The notes: generated by a model from the letters alone, not told the origin. A DNA stretch of 64,000 nucleotides from Amycolatopsis nigrescens CSC17Ta-90 (GCF_000384315.1 NZ_ARVW01000001.1:1931746-1995745); one strand, 5' to 3'. Shown: positions 43,508-52,669, numbered from the stretch's first letter. Translations and numbers: made by a program.

Positions 43508-44158
43508 TCAGCCGCCGAACACGACGTCCGAGCAGGAGTAGAACGCCTCGGCGCTGTCGGGCAGATGCCGTTGCCAGATGGCGTAGATCAGGTGCCGGCC
43601 GGTCTTCCCGGCTGGCAGCTGCGCGTTGAGCAGGTAGTCGCCACCGGAAGTCGGCGGGTTGAGCTGCTGGTAGAACGGCTTCGCGTCCAGATCGGACCAT
43701 TTCAGCGGCTGCGTGGGGTCGTAACCGTCCCTGGTCAGGTACAGCTCGAAGGTGCCGGGGTGCGGGGCGGTGTACTTGTAGCGCAGGGTGTAGCTGCCGC
43801 CGCTGGGCAGGTTGGTCGCCCGCCAGTCGGCCCGCGGGAGGTCGAAGCCCTTGTACTTGTCGCGTCCGGCGCTGCACAGCTTGCCGTCCGGGATGATTTC
43901 GCGGTGCCTGCCGTTCGCGTTCGGCTGGTTCACCTCGTCCCAGTCGTAGACCGGCCAGCTCTCGCCGACCTCGACGGCCGCCTTGCACGCAGCGGACCGC
44001 GGCTCCTCCGGTCCTTCCTGCAGGCAGTTGTAGATCCTGCTGACCGGGTTTCCCATCGAACCGTGCGCGTAGGCGGTGCTGGTGGTGACGGTGGTGAGCA
44101 GCAGCGGCAGCAGGCAGAACGCGCCGGCCACCACCCCCACTCTGCGAAGCAGGGTCAT
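43508..44158 (-). CDS. AA10 lytic polysaccharide monooxygenase
   Basis: A 216-residue secreted copper enzyme of family AA10 that oxidatively cleaves chitin or cellulose. The signal peptide ends at TAYA with the mature N-terminus HGSMGNPVSRIYNC, so His32 becomes the first histidine-brace ligand; the second is in NANGRHREIIPDG. AIWQRHLPDSAEAFYSCSDV closes the domain. No binding module is attached. A DasR-like site lies 40 bp upstream, arguing for chitin as substrate. Confidence 0.92.
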   Translation of the reverse strand: MTLLRRVGVVAGAFCLLPLLLTTVTTSTAYAHGSMGNPVSRIYNCLQEGPEEPRSAACKAAVEVGESWPVYDWDEVNQPNANGRHREIIPDGKLCSAGRDKYKGFDLPRADWRATNLPSGGSYTLRYKYTAPHPGTFELYLTRDGYDPTQPLKWSDLDAKPFYQQLNPPTSGGDYLLNAQLPAGKTGRHLIYAIWQRHLPDSAEAFYSCSDVVFGG

Positions 44159-44197
44159 TGCCGTCTCCCTTGACGATCGTCGAACGCACCTCATGAA

Positions 44198-44209
44198 TGG
44201 ACTAGACCT
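44198..44209. promoter_or_regulatory. DasR-like (dre) site upstream of LPMO gene
   Basis: TGGACTAGACCT matches 10 of 12 positions of the Streptomyces dre core TGGTCTAGACCA. It lies 40 bp upstream of the LPMO ATG, where chitinolytic genes typically carry this element. Confidence 0.55.
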
Positions 44210-44302
44210 ATTCTCTGCGGTCCGGTTCAGCCCCGGTAGGTTCGTTCGGCCGGTATCGGCTCGCGTTATGCACCAAGTGGGTGAGAACGAGCCGGCACAG
44301 TC

Positions 44303-44911
44303 CTAAGAGGACTCCCAGCCCCGCTCGACCGAGACCCGGCAGCTTTCGGGCCGGTCCCCGGCACTGACGAGCAGCGCGGTCAGCATCGGGCCACCGTGCT
44401 CGAGCGTCTGGCGCGGCAGCGGGCCGGTGGCGACGAGGGAGACCAGCCCATGGCCGATGGCCCAGCTCTGGGTCGCCAGTTCCAGCGGGTCGACGTCGGC
44501 GCGGAAGCGCTTGACCTTCTTCCCCCGCGCGACGGCTTGGACCAGGTACTCGAGGGTGCCGTCGGCAGCCTTGGCGTCTTCGAGGTCGAAGTTCGCGTCG
44601 AACATGACCCGGTACAGGTCGGGATGCTCCAGCGCGTGCTGGAAGTAGGCAGCGACCAGTGCGGCCAGGTCGCGGACCGGATCCGCGGACGTGGTCACCG
44701 TCGCGAACCTGGCCCCGAGGCGGGTGAAACCTTCCTGCCGCAACGCCTTCCACACGCCGTCCATGCCGCCGAAGTAGGTGTAGACGGCCATCGTCGACAC
44801 GCAGGTCCCGGCCACCAGCGAGCGCAGGGTGATGGGCTCGCGCGTGCGGAGCATCTGCGCGGCCCGTTCGATGAGCAGGGTGCGAACCGCCGGATCCTTC
44901 GGCCTCGCCAT
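44303..44911 (-). CDS. TetR/AcrR family transcriptional regulator
   Basis: A 202-residue regulator: HTH ITLRSLVAGTCVSTMAVYTY followed by FGGMDGVWKALRQEG; C-terminal TetR_C domain with HALEHPDLYRVMFDANFD. ATG 44911 gives the usual MARPKDPAVRTLLIERAAQM start. Divergent from the RidA gene, with an inverted repeat between them. Confidence 0.9.
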   Translation of the reverse strand: MARPKDPAVRTLLIERAAQMLRTREPITLRSLVAGTCVSTMAVYTYFGGMDGVWKALRQEGFTRLGARFATVTTSADPVRDLAALVAAYFQHALEHPDLYRVMFDANFDLEDAKAADGTLEYLVQAVARGKKVKRFRADVDPLELATQSWAIGHGLVSLVATGPLPRQTLEHGGPMLTALLVSAGDRPESCRVSVERGWESS

Positions 44912-44920
44912 GACACCACG

Positions 44921-44946
44921 ATACATAGCATTTCAACGCTATAGTA
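44921..44946. promoter_or_regulatory. Operator/promoter between TetR and RidA genes
   Basis: ATAGC (44925-44929) and GCTAT (44938-44942) form an inverted repeat with an 8-bp spacer; flanking ATAC and GTAT extend it imperfectly. TATAGTAT at 44939-44946 resembles a -10 for the RidA gene. Confidence 0.55.
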
Positions 44947-44976
44947 TTGGCAGACCGCTCACGACAAGGAGTCAGC

Positions 44977-45384
44977 ATGGCCATCACCCTGGTTAACCCC
45001 GAAGGACTGCCGAAGATCGACCTCTACCGGCAGGTGTCGGTCGCCACCGGGTCGAAGCTGGTGTTCATCGCCGGCCAGGTCGCCCGCGACGCCGAGGGCG
45101 GCAAGGTCGGCGAAGGCGACTTCGCCGCCCAGGTCGAGCAGTGCTACCTCAACGTCGCCACCGCGCTGGCCGAGGTTGGCGGCTCCTTCGACAACGTGGC
45201 GAAACTGACCGTGTACCTGGTCGACTGGACGCCCGACAAGATGCCCCTGTTCCTGGACGGGGTCGCCAGGGCGTCGGCGAAGCTGGGCGTCACCCCGCTC
45301 CCGCCGTTCACCGGGATCGGCGTAGTCGCACTGGCCGAGCCCGACCTCATGATCGAGGTGGAGGCCACCGCGGTCCTGGACTGA
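44977..45384 (+). CDS. RidA family protein
   Basis: A 135-residue YjgF/RidA-fold protein. RidA enzymes hydrolyse reactive enamine/imine intermediates of PLP enzymes. Signatures: LVFIAGQVARDAEGGKVGEG, YLNVATALAEVGGSFDNVAK and PPFTGIGVVALAEPDLMIEV; the usual catalytic Arg near R-x-x-x(3)-E is not in the canonical place, so this may be another Rid subfamily. AAGGAG precedes the ATG. Divergent from a TetR gene. Confidence 0.87.
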   Translation: MAITLVNPEGLPKIDLYRQVSVATGSKLVFIAGQVARDAEGGKVGEGDFAAQVEQCYLNVATALAEVGGSFDNVAKLTVYLVDWTPDKMPLFLDGVARASAKLGVTPLPPFTGIGVVALAEPDLMIEVEATAVLD

Positions 45385-45463
45385 GTCCGGCGGTCGGACA
45401 CGCCGCGCAGAATTCCGGACATCGGCCCCACGGCCGGGCCGGTGCCCGGTGATGCTGGCGATC

Positions 45464-46693
45464 ATGGCTGCTGACCCGTCCAACACGTTTCTCATCCGCG
45501 GCGCCCGGATCTTCGACGGGGTCCGGGTGACCGGCACCGGCTCGGTGCTGGTGGTCGACGGCCGGATCGCCGCGATCGGCCGGGCCGCCGCACCACCCGG
45601 AACTCCGGTGCACGACGGGCGCGGCAAGACCGTGCTACCCGGCCTGATCGACGGGCACCGGCACTCCGAGCCGTACACCGCGGGCGACCTCCGCGACGCG
45701 CTGCGCCTCGGCGTCACCACCGAACTGGACCTGCACGGCGAGCCCGAAGTGATCGCCGCGGCCAGGCGGCGGCGCGAGTCGCTGGGCCGTACCGACCTGG
45801 CGGACCTGTGGTCGGCCGGCTGGGGCGTCAAGGTGCCGGGCGGGCTTCCCGAGGACGACCCCGAGTTGCCGGTAACGCCGAAGCTGGGCACCGAGGACGA
45901 CCCGGACCAGTTCGTCGCCGACCGGTTCCGGGAAGGATCCGACTACCTCAAGGTCTTCTACGAGAACGGCGAGATCTTCGGCCTGCCGTCGCCGACCCTG
46001 ACTCCCGGACAGCTCCACGCGGTCATCGCGGCCGCGCACCGCCGCGGGCGGATGGCGATCGTGCACGCCACCGAACTCGAGCAGGCCAAGACCGCGGTGC
46101 ACGCCGGGGCCGACGGCCTGGCCCACATGTTCCTCAACCCGGTCGACGACGCGTTCATCCAGGCCATCCGCCGCGGCGGCGCCTTCATCACCACGACCCT
46201 GTCCACTTTCGACTGCGGCCTCGGCGCCGAGGAGTTGCTGAACGACGCGCGGGTTCGGCCGTACCTGTCCGCCGCGCAGCTCGCGGCGCTGAAGAACACG
46301 CCCAACTGCCCACCGGGCCAGCCCGAGGGCGAACTGGCGAACCTGCGCCGGCTGCACGCGGCCGGGGTGCCGATCATCGCGGGCACCGACGCGGGCGTCG
46401 GCTCCTGCGCGCACGGCGCCACCATGCTGGCCGAACTCTGCTACCTCGTGCGCGCGGGCATGTCCCCGGCACAGGCACTGACCGCGGCCACCGCCACCCC
46501 TGCCGAGAAATACCGGCTCACCGACCGGGGCCGCATCGCCACCGGGCTCCGCGCGGACCTGCTGCTGGTCAACGGAAACCCGGCCGAGGACGTCACCGCG
46601 CTGCGGGAGATCTCGGCGATCTGGAAGAACGGCCACCCCGTCGACCGCACCCCGGACCCATCCACTGGCACGGCTACCGTTGGCCAGCAGTAG
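45464..46693 (+). CDS. Amidohydrolase family protein
   Basis: A 409-residue metal-dependent hydrolase. Metal-binding HRH in GLIDGHRHSEPYTAG, Lys in SDYLKVFYENGE, His residues in MAIVHATELEQAK and ADGLAHMFLNP, and Asp in IIAGTDAGVGSCAHG. TPAEKYRLTDRGRIATGLRA is the typical C-terminal sandwich domain. Substrate probably a cyclic amide or dipeptide-like compound. ATG 45464 chosen; two earlier in-frame starts are near. Followed by SDR and TetR genes in the same direction. Confidence 0.87.
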   Translation: MAADPSNTFLIRGARIFDGVRVTGTGSVLVVDGRIAAIGRAAAPPGTPVHDGRGKTVLPGLIDGHRHSEPYTAGDLRDALRLGVTTELDLHGEPEVIAAARRRRESLGRTDLADLWSAGWGVKVPGGLPEDDPELPVTPKLGTEDDPDQFVADRFREGSDYLKVFYENGEIFGLPSPTLTPGQLHAVIAAAHRRGRMAIVHATELEQAKTAVHAGADGLAHMFLNPVDDAFIQAIRRGGAFITTTLSTFDCGLGAEELLNDARVRPYLSAAQLAALKNTPNCPPGQPEGELANLRRLHAAGVPIIAGTDAGVGSCAHGATMLAELCYLVRAGMSPAQALTAATATPAEKYRLTDRGRIATGLRADLLLVNGNPAEDVTALREISAIWKNGHPVDRTPDPSTGTATVGQQ

Positions 46694-46729
46694 CGCTCCA
46701 GGCCCGGCCCAACCAGCAGGAGGAAACGC

Positions 46730-47563
46730 ATGAGCGACCTGCAGGCAGTGATCACCGGTGGTTCGTCCGGGCTCGGTCTCGAACTGGCCGTCCGCCTCGC
46801 GTCCCGGGGCACGCACACCACGCTCGTGGCACGTGACCCCGAACGGCTCGAAGAAGCCGCGGCCACCGTCCGCAAGGCCGCGCGGTCGGCCGAGGTGCGC
46901 ACGAGCGCGGTCGATGTCAGCGACCGCGCCGCACTGGCACGCGCGTTCGCCGGGATCACCGCCGAGGCCGGCGGCATCGACCTGCTGATCAACTCCGCCG
47001 GTATCGCGCGCGAGGGTTACTTCGAGCACCTCGCGGCCGCGGACTTCCGCGAGGTGATGGACGTCAACTTCTTCGGCGTGTACAACGCCGTCCGGGCCGC
47101 ACTCCCCGAGCTGAAGGCCCGTCGCGGACGCATCGTGAACATCGCCTCGGTGGCGGGCCTCATCGGCGCCTTCGGGTATACGCCGTACTGCGCGGCGAAG
47201 CACGCGCTCGTCGGGTTCTCCGAGGCGCTGCGCCACGAACTGCGGCCGCAGGGCGTCCGCGTCCAGCTGGTCTGCCCCGGCGAGTTCGACTCGCCGATGG
47301 TGGAAGCGCTCAACCGGTCCCGGACGCCGGAGAACCGGGCGCACGCGTCGCTCCTCCCGAAACTCGGCCTCGACCAGGTCGCCAGGGAAACGCTCCGCGG
47401 CATCGACCGCGACCGCGACCTCATCATCCCCGGCGCGCGAACGCGCCTTCTGGTCACCGCACAGCGGTTCTTCCCCGGCATCGGGCGGCGCATCGCCGGC
47501 CACCGGATCGGTACCGTCTACAGAGGTCCCGAACACGACCCCCGACCAGGAGAAGCTCCATGA
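46730..47563 (+). CDS. SDR family NAD(P)-dependent oxidoreductase
   Basis: A 277-residue short-chain dehydrogenase: cofactor motif VITGGSSGLGLELAVRLASR, NSAGIAREGYF, catalytic Ser in NIASVAGLIGAFG and YxxxK in YTPYCAAKHALVGFSEAL. GGAGGAAA precedes the ATG. The stop overlaps the TetR start (ATGA). The C-terminal basic tail (LLVTAQRFFPGIGRRIAGHR) resembles ketosphinganine-reductase-like SDRs, but the substrate is unknown. Confidence 0.9.
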   Translation: MSDLQAVITGGSSGLGLELAVRLASRGTHTTLVARDPERLEEAAATVRKAARSAEVRTSAVDVSDRAALARAFAGITAEAGGIDLLINSAGIAREGYFEHLAAADFREVMDVNFFGVYNAVRAALPELKARRGRIVNIASVAGLIGAFGYTPYCAAKHALVGFSEALRHELRPQGVRVQLVCPGEFDSPMVEALNRSRTPENRAHASLLPKLGLDQVARETLRGIDRDRDLIIPGARTRLLVTAQRFFPGIGRRIAGHRIGTVYRGPEHDPRPGEAP

Positions 47564-48216
47564 CCGACGACCCATCGCCACGCTCTCGCCGCTATCGGGG
47601 GCAGAACGCGAGCGAGCGGCAGGCCGACCGGCGGGTGCGGCTGCTGGCCGCCGGGTTGGAACTGTTCGGCACGGCCGGGTACGCGGCGGTGTCGGTGAAG
47701 CAGGTGTGCGTGCAGGCGGGGCTGACCGAGCGGTACTTCTACGAGTCGTTCACCGACCGCGAGGACCTGCTGACCGCCGTCTACGACGAGCAGATCAACC
47801 TGGTCCGCCACGCCACCCTCACCGCGCTGACCACCTCGGAGCCGACCGTCCGGGCACTGGCCACGGCCGGGGTCGGCACGTTCGTCCGCACCGTCGCCGA
47901 TGATCCGCGGCGGGCGCGGGTGATCTTCATCGAGGTGGTCGGGGTCAGCCCGGCGCTCGAGCTGCGGCGGCGCGGAGTCATGCGCGAGTTCGCCCAGGTC
48001 ATCGTCGGCATCGCGGGCGGGCAACTGGGCACCCAGCCCGGGGAGCGGCTGTCGCTGGCCGCGATGATCTTCGCCGGCGGGCTCACCGAGGTGCTGGTCG
48101 ACTGGGCACTCGGCGACCAGGCGGTCGCGATCGAACAGATCACCGCCGTCGCCGTCACCCTGCTCGATCGCACGTTCGAGGTCTTCCGCGACGAACTCGA
48201 CGGCTCCGAAGCCTGA
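47560..48216 (+). CDS. TetR/AcrR family transcriptional regulator
   Basis: A 218-residue regulator: HTH VSVKQVCVQAGLTERYFYES followed by FTDREDLLTAVYDEQ; long helical ligand domain. Coupled to the SDR gene by an ATGA overlap and so likely controls the amidohydrolase-SDR-TetR operon. Confidence 0.92.
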   Translation: MTDDPSPRSRRYRGQNASERQADRRVRLLAAGLELFGTAGYAAVSVKQVCVQAGLTERYFYESFTDREDLLTAVYDEQINLVRHATLTALTTSEPTVRALATAGVGTFVRTVADDPRRARVIFIEVVGVSPALELRRRGVMREFAQVIVGIAGGQLGTQPGERLSLAAMIFAGGLTEVLVDWALGDQAVAIEQITAVAVTLLDRTFEVFRDELDGSEA

Positions 48217-48596
48217 CCGCTTCTCCTTTGAAGAATGATACGAAATGGATGACTATTGGCCTTCGAAAGCCATGGTTGACGATAAAGATCATCGAACAGA
48301 CATGACAGATTGTCAAGATGGTTCCCGCGATTGATGGAGCCGCCAAGAATGACTCACTTCGGATCCAATGCGTGCACAGTGGACCAGTACTCCGGTGAGC
48401 ATTTCCGGCAACCCTGAGCGCAGATGCCAACGAACGCCGGCCATCCTCGTACCTTGGTGCCATTTTTTCGCACACCGGCGCGCAAGCTTGACAAGTTCGA
48501 TCCCGCTGCTCAAAACTCACCTGCGAAAGCCGAGTTGGATATCTTTACTCTCCTTGTCCTAAGTACGTTCGAAAGTGACACTCAACGGAGATGAAC
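48217..48596. other. 380-bp intergenic region of lower GC
   Basis: No convincing gene. Short open frames on both strands lack the G/C third-position bias of this genome. TTGACA at 48491-48496 and GATATC-like AT-rich stretches near 48538 may be promoter elements for the lipase gene; TGACAGATTGTCA near 48300 is a short inverted repeat. Confidence 0.5.
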
Positions 48597-49844
48597 ATGC
48601 GGTTATCCGGTCGCCATCGCATCGGAAGAACAACGTCAGCCTCGCTGGCCGCCGTGCTCACCGCCGCGGTCGCGCTGACCGTCGGTGCCTCCTCCGCGCA
48701 AGCGGACGAGGCGTTCTACACCCCGCCCTCGCCGCTGCCCGCCGGGCAGAACGGGGATGTGATCAAGTCCCAGGCGTCCAAATTGGACAATGCCAAGGCC
48801 ACCCGCATCATGTACCTGACGCGGGACAGCAAGGACAAGCAGATCCCGGTGACCGGCACGGTGGCCGTGCCGAACACCCCGTGGGCCGGGCCAGGACCGC
48901 GGCCGATCGTGGCCTACCCCGTGTTCACCGCCGGCCTCGGCGACCAGTGCGCGCCGTCGAAGACGATCGCCGGTGAAGGTGGCGGCGACGTTGCCGGCGC
49001 CTTCCAGGTGATGTTCATCAACGCCTTGCTGCAGAAGGGTTTCGCGGTAGCGCAGACCGACTACGAAGGTCTTGGCACCCCCGGGGACCACACCTACGTG
49101 ATGCGCCGCGCGGAGGCGCACGCCACGCTCGACGTGATCCGCGCGGCCCAGCGGCTGCCCGAATCGGGGTTGTCCAAGGACTCGCCGGTCGGCATCGCCG
49201 GCTACTCCCAGGGTGGTGGCGCCTCTGCCGCCGCCGCGGAGCTGGCACCCGAGTACGCCCCCGAGCTCAACCTGAAGGGCGCCTACGCGGGCGCACCGCC
49301 GGCCGACCTCGGCGTGCTCGCGAAGAGCCTGGACGGTGCCTACGCCGTCGGATTCCTCGGTTACGCGCTGGTCGGCATCAACGCCGCCTACCCCGAGACG
49401 AAGATCGCGACGGACCTGGCCAACGAAGAGGGCAAGAAGGTGTTCGAGGAGGCCCGCAAGACCTGCACCATGGGTGCGATCCTCCAGTTCCCCTTCAAGC
49501 AGACCAAAACGCTGACCAAGGACGGCAGGCCGGTGTCGGACTACCTCGGCGAGGAGCCCTTCAAGTCGGTGGTCGCAGACCAGAAGATCGGCAACCTCAA
49601 GCCCACCGCCCCGGTGCAGGTCGAGCACAGCCCGGTTGACGACATCGTGCCTTACGGGCAGGGCAAGCAGATGGCCAAGGACTGGTGCGGCAAGGGCGCG
49701 AACGTCGAGTTCAAGGATCTCATCTCCTTCTCGCCGGTCTTCTCCCACGCCATCGCCGCCCCGATCGCCTCTGGCAACGCCGCAAACTGGCTGGCCGACC
49801 GCTTCGCCGGCAAGCCGGCCACCAGCAACTGCGGAAAGTTCTGA
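48597..49844 (+). CDS. Secreted lipase, LIP/secretory lipase family
   Basis: A 415-residue exported alpha/beta hydrolase. Signal peptide TSASLAAVLTAAVALTVGAS ending SAQA before DEAFYTPP. Nucleophile Ser in VGIAGYSQGGGASAAAAEL, Asp in VEHSPVDDIVPYGQGKQ and His in FSPVFSHAIAAPIA. Probably hydrolyses lipid esters outside the cell. ATG 48597 is preferred to 48591 because GGAG lies 8 bases upstream. It is a paralogue of the truncated gene at the left end of the window. Confidence 0.9.
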   Translation: MRLSGRHRIGRTTSASLAAVLTAAVALTVGASSAQADEAFYTPPSPLPAGQNGDVIKSQASKLDNAKATRIMYLTRDSKDKQIPVTGTVAVPNTPWAGPGPRPIVAYPVFTAGLGDQCAPSKTIAGEGGGDVAGAFQVMFINALLQKGFAVAQTDYEGLGTPGDHTYVMRRAEAHATLDVIRAAQRLPESGLSKDSPVGIAGYSQGGGASAAAAELAPEYAPELNLKGAYAGAPPADLGVLAKSLDGAYAVGFLGYALVGINAAYPETKIATDLANEEGKKVFEEARKTCTMGAILQFPFKQTKTLTKDGRPVSDYLGEEPFKSVVADQKIGNLKPTAPVQVEHSPVDDIVPYGQGKQMAKDWCGKGANVEFKDLISFSPVFSHAIAAPIASGNAANWLADRFAGKPATSNCGKF

Positions 49845-49960
49845 CTCCGCGCCGGTGGTCACGATCTCCACGCCGGAGGACCCGCCGGGGCGACAGCCCG
49901 GACTCCTAGCGTCCCGGGCTGGTCCCTGAGTCCACCTCGGCGGCCCCTCGCGTGGAAAGG

Positions 49961-49994
49961 TGCGGTCCGGAAGCGAACTCGCTTCCGGACCGCA
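49961..49994 (+). terminator. Strong hairpin after lipase gene
   Basis: Perfect 16-base arms (TGCGGTCCGGAAGCGA and its complement) around two bases, giving in practice a shorter loop. No U tract follows. It lies 116 bp after the lipase stop and 53 bp before the epimerase ATG. Confidence 0.7.
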
Positions 49995-50047
49995 TCATTG
50001 TGCGACCCCATTGCGCGACCCCGACCCGCCCGTGCGGAAGGAAACCC

Positions 50048-51025
50048 ATGACCGAGCCGAGGCGGGTCTTCGTCACCGGCGCGCTGGGCTTCATCGGCCG
50101 GACCGTCCTGGAGCGCTACCGGGCCGCGGGCGCCGAGGTCCGCGGCGTCGACGTGCTGGCCGATCCCGGACTGGACGTGGTCGCCGGTGACATCGCCGAG
50201 GCCGGGGACTGGCAGCGGCACGCGGCCGGTGCCGACGTGGTCGTGCACACCGCGGCGATGGTGTCGATGCGTTCGGGCATGGACGCGTTCTGGCGCGTCA
50301 ACACCCTCGGCACCCGGCGGGTGCTCGACGCGGCGATCCGAGGTGGAGCGTCCCGGATCGTGCACCTGTCCTCGGTCACCGTTTTCGGCAACGACTTTCC
50401 CGACCAGGTCACCGAGGACCATCCGGTCCGGCCCGGCGGAGTCCCCTACGTGGACACCAAGATCGCCGGTGAGCAGGTGGTCCTGCAGGCGCACGCGGAG
50501 GGCAAGATCTCCGCCACCATCATCAGACCGGGCGACGTCTACGGCCCCGGCTCCAAACCCTGGACGCTGATCCCGGTGCACCAGCTGCGCCGGCGGCAGC
50601 TCATCCTTCCCGCACACGGCAACGGGATCTTCAGCCCGGTCTACATCGACAACCTCGTCGACGGCCTCACCGCCGCGGCGAGCTCGGCGGCGACCGCCGG
50701 CCAGGTGCTGACCATCAGCGACGGCATCGGCGTCACCACGAGCGAGTTCTTCGACCACTACGCCGGCATGCTCGGCCGGCGCCGAGTACCGACCGCGCCG
50801 ACTCGCATCGTGTCCAGCCTGGCCGGAATCCTCGAACGCACGGGCCGGCTTCGCGGAATTGACGTCGAAACCACCCCGAACGCGGTGCACTACCTGGCCC
50901 GCACCGGCACCTACGCCATCGGCAAGGCCACCAGCCTGCTCGGCTACCGGCCGGCGATCGACCTCGCCGAGGGCATGGACCGGACCCGCGCCTGGCTCAA
51001 CAGCAACGGCCACCTCGGCCAGTGA
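50048..51025 (+). CDS. NAD-dependent epimerase/dehydratase (3-beta-HSD-like)
   Basis: A 325-residue extended SDR: cofactor motif VFVTGALGFIGRTVLERYRA, AGADVVVHTAAMVSM, catalytic Ser in IVHLSSVTVFG and YxxxK in VPYVDTKIAGEQV, followed by TIIRPGDVYGPGS. Resembles 3-beta-hydroxysteroid dehydrogenase/isomerase-type SDRs. Substrate unknown. ATG 50048 follows GGAAGGAAACCC. Confidence 0.88.
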   Translation: MTEPRRVFVTGALGFIGRTVLERYRAAGAEVRGVDVLADPGLDVVAGDIAEAGDWQRHAAGADVVVHTAAMVSMRSGMDAFWRVNTLGTRRVLDAAIRGGASRIVHLSSVTVFGNDFPDQVTEDHPVRPGGVPYVDTKIAGEQVVLQAHAEGKISATIIRPGDVYGPGSKPWTLIPVHQLRRRQLILPAHGNGIFSPVYIDNLVDGLTAAASSAATAGQVLTISDGIGVTTSEFFDHYAGMLGRRRVPTAPTRIVSSLAGILERTGRLRGIDVETTPNAVHYLARTGTYAIGKATSLLGYRPAIDLAEGMDRTRAWLNSNGHLGQ

Positions 51026-51075
51026 CGATAAAGGCATGCGCTTTTCCCTCTTTCGTGTTTGTCCTCTGGCGGTTT

Positions 51076-51098
51076 TTGTCGGGGTTCGGCGGTATTAT
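51076..51098 (+). promoter_or_regulatory. PafBC-type (RecA-NDp) DNA-damage promoter
   Basis: TTGTCGGGG (51076-51084), 8 bases, TATTAT (51093-51098) fits the mycobacterial LexA-independent damage promoter TTGTCRGTG-N8-TANNNT. It lies 30 bp upstream of the DUF222-HNH ATG. Confidence 0.72.
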
Positions 51099-51128
51099 GG
51101 AGGTACATTCGAAACTACGGGGGTTCGC

Positions 51129-52361
51129 ATGTTGTATGTTGATTTCAGTATGTTACCGCCGGATTGGTTGTCGTCGATGAATGCGGCGTCGATTGAGCAG
51201 CTCGATGTGTCGCAGGCGGTGGGTGTAGTGATCTCGGCTCGGCGGGCGATCTGTCGCATGCAGGCGGTGCAAGCCCGCGCGATCGCGCAGGTCAGCCGGG
51301 CCCGTGGTGGTGCGCGGTGGGTCGCCGACGAGCTGGCGCCGGAGCTGCGGCTGTCCCGTGAAACGACCGCGACCCGAGTGGCCTTGGCGAAAGCGCTGGT
51401 GTCCCGGATGCCGTGTTTGCTGGCGGCGATGACCGAGGGCGAGTTGGATATCGAAAAGGCGCGTCAAGCCTTTGATGGCGTGGCGGTATTGTCGGACGAT
51501 TTAGCCCGTCAGGCGGATGAGATTCTGTCGGCGCGGATCGGTGAAAAGAATCCCAGCAACTGGAGGAAAACGGTCACTCGCGTTGTCGCGGCCCTCGATC
51601 CCGAAGGCCAGCAGGCGCGGGCTGAAGCCCGCAGGAAGCAGCGGCGGGTCGAGTTGCACCACGAGCCTGATGCGATGGCCTCACTCTGGGCGTATCTCCC
51701 GGTCGAGATCGCGACCGCCGTGTATGCCCGGATCGACATGTTGGCGCGGAAGCTTCGTGGTGGCGATGAGGTTCGCACGCTGGACCAGCTTCGAGCTGAT
51801 GTGCTGGCGGAATTGCTCCTCGGTAAGGGTTGGGAAGGCTTGGCGGCCCAGGTGTTCATCCATATCCCGCTCGACACCGCCCTCGGTATCCGCGACGACG
51901 GCTGCGAACTGGTCGGCCACGGCCCGATCCCCGGTGAGATCGGGCGCCAGATCATGAACCAACCCGGTTCGGTGTGGCGGAAAGTCCTGACCGATCCCGT
52001 ATCAGGCACTGTCCGGGATATCGGCCGCACCCGCTACCGACCACCGGCGGACTTGGCCGAACTAGTCCGGGTCCGCGACCGCACCTGCCGGGCACCGGGC
52101 TGCAACCGCCCCGCGCAACGCTGCGACGCGGACCATTGCACGGCGTGGTCAGACAATGGGGACACCTGTGAGCACAACCTGTGCTGCCTGTGCCGCCACC
52201 ACCACGGCTTGAAAGACGAGCCCGGCTGGGCCTTCGAGTTCGACCCAAGAACGGCCGATCTCACGGTCACCACCCCCACCGGCCGCACCTACTCGACCAA
52301 ACCGGAGCCACTGCTCGATCCGCCGCCTCCGAAGATCGCCGACGAACCGCCACCCTTCTAG
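51129..52361 (+). CDS. DUF222 domain HNH endonuclease (13E12-type)
   Basis: A 410-residue protein: DUF222 domain (about 1-300; ARAIAQVSRARGGARWVADE, LDIEKARQAFDGVAVLSDDL) and a C-terminal HNH nuclease module (CRAPGCNRPAQRCDADHCTA, NLCCLCRHHHGLKDEPGW). Such genes are multi-copy in Actinobacteria and often damage-induced, but their substrate is unsettled. A PafBC-type promoter precedes the gene. GGGGG lies before the ATG. The C-terminus ends in a proline-rich LLDPPPPKIADEPPPF. Confidence 0.9.
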   Translation: MLYVDFSMLPPDWLSSMNAASIEQLDVSQAVGVVISARRAICRMQAVQARAIAQVSRARGGARWVADELAPELRLSRETTATRVALAKALVSRMPCLLAAMTEGELDIEKARQAFDGVAVLSDDLARQADEILSARIGEKNPSNWRKTVTRVVAALDPEGQQARAEARRKQRRVELHHEPDAMASLWAYLPVEIATAVYARIDMLARKLRGGDEVRTLDQLRADVLAELLLGKGWEGLAAQVFIHIPLDTALGIRDDGCELVGHGPIPGEIGRQIMNQPGSVWRKVLTDPVSGTVRDIGRTRYRPPADLAELVRVRDRTCRAPGCNRPAQRCDADHCTAWSDNGDTCEHNLCCLCRHHHGLKDEPGWAFEFDPRTADLTVTTPTGRTYSTKPEPLLDPPPPKIADEPPPF

Positions 52362-52669
52362 CCATCCGGCCGTACCCGGCATCCACGCCCTCACCCCACC
52401 AGCCCGCGTCGGACGTGAGTAGCCACTCCCCTCGCGGTCGACATCGTCTGTGGGCGGGAGTCGACGCCAACGGCAAACTCGCCGACCGGACTGGCCAACT
52501 CGGCGACGCCACAGGTCACCCGCCAGCCGTACCCGACCCCAACCCCCTCACCCCGCCAGCCCACGCCCAGCCCCGGTAGCCACGCCCCTCGTGGTGGTCC
52601 CGCAGCTGGCGGCCCGCCTCAGCAGCGACCGCTTCGGCGTGACGTTCTTGGGGGTGCGGACATGACGCA
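52362..52669. other. Intergenic region with degenerate direct repeats
   Basis: No gene seen. A unit of about 70 bp starting CCGTACCCG occurs at 52370-52441 and again at 52527-52597 with moderate divergence; both contain CCCTCACCCC and GTAGCCAC. It may be decayed 3' sequence of the DUF222-HNH family. Confidence 0.45.

Noticed and set aside
48313..48513. Possible 66-residue minus-strand gene in the 48.2-48.6 kb gap
   Set aside because: Third codon positions lack the strong G/C bias seen in every real gene here and no family features are visible.
51098..51128. Possible LexA box (TTCGAA...GTTCG) before the first DUF222-HNH gene
   Set aside because: The half-sites are too far apart for the actinobacterial CGAAC-N4-GTTCG form; the PafBC-type motif explains the region better.
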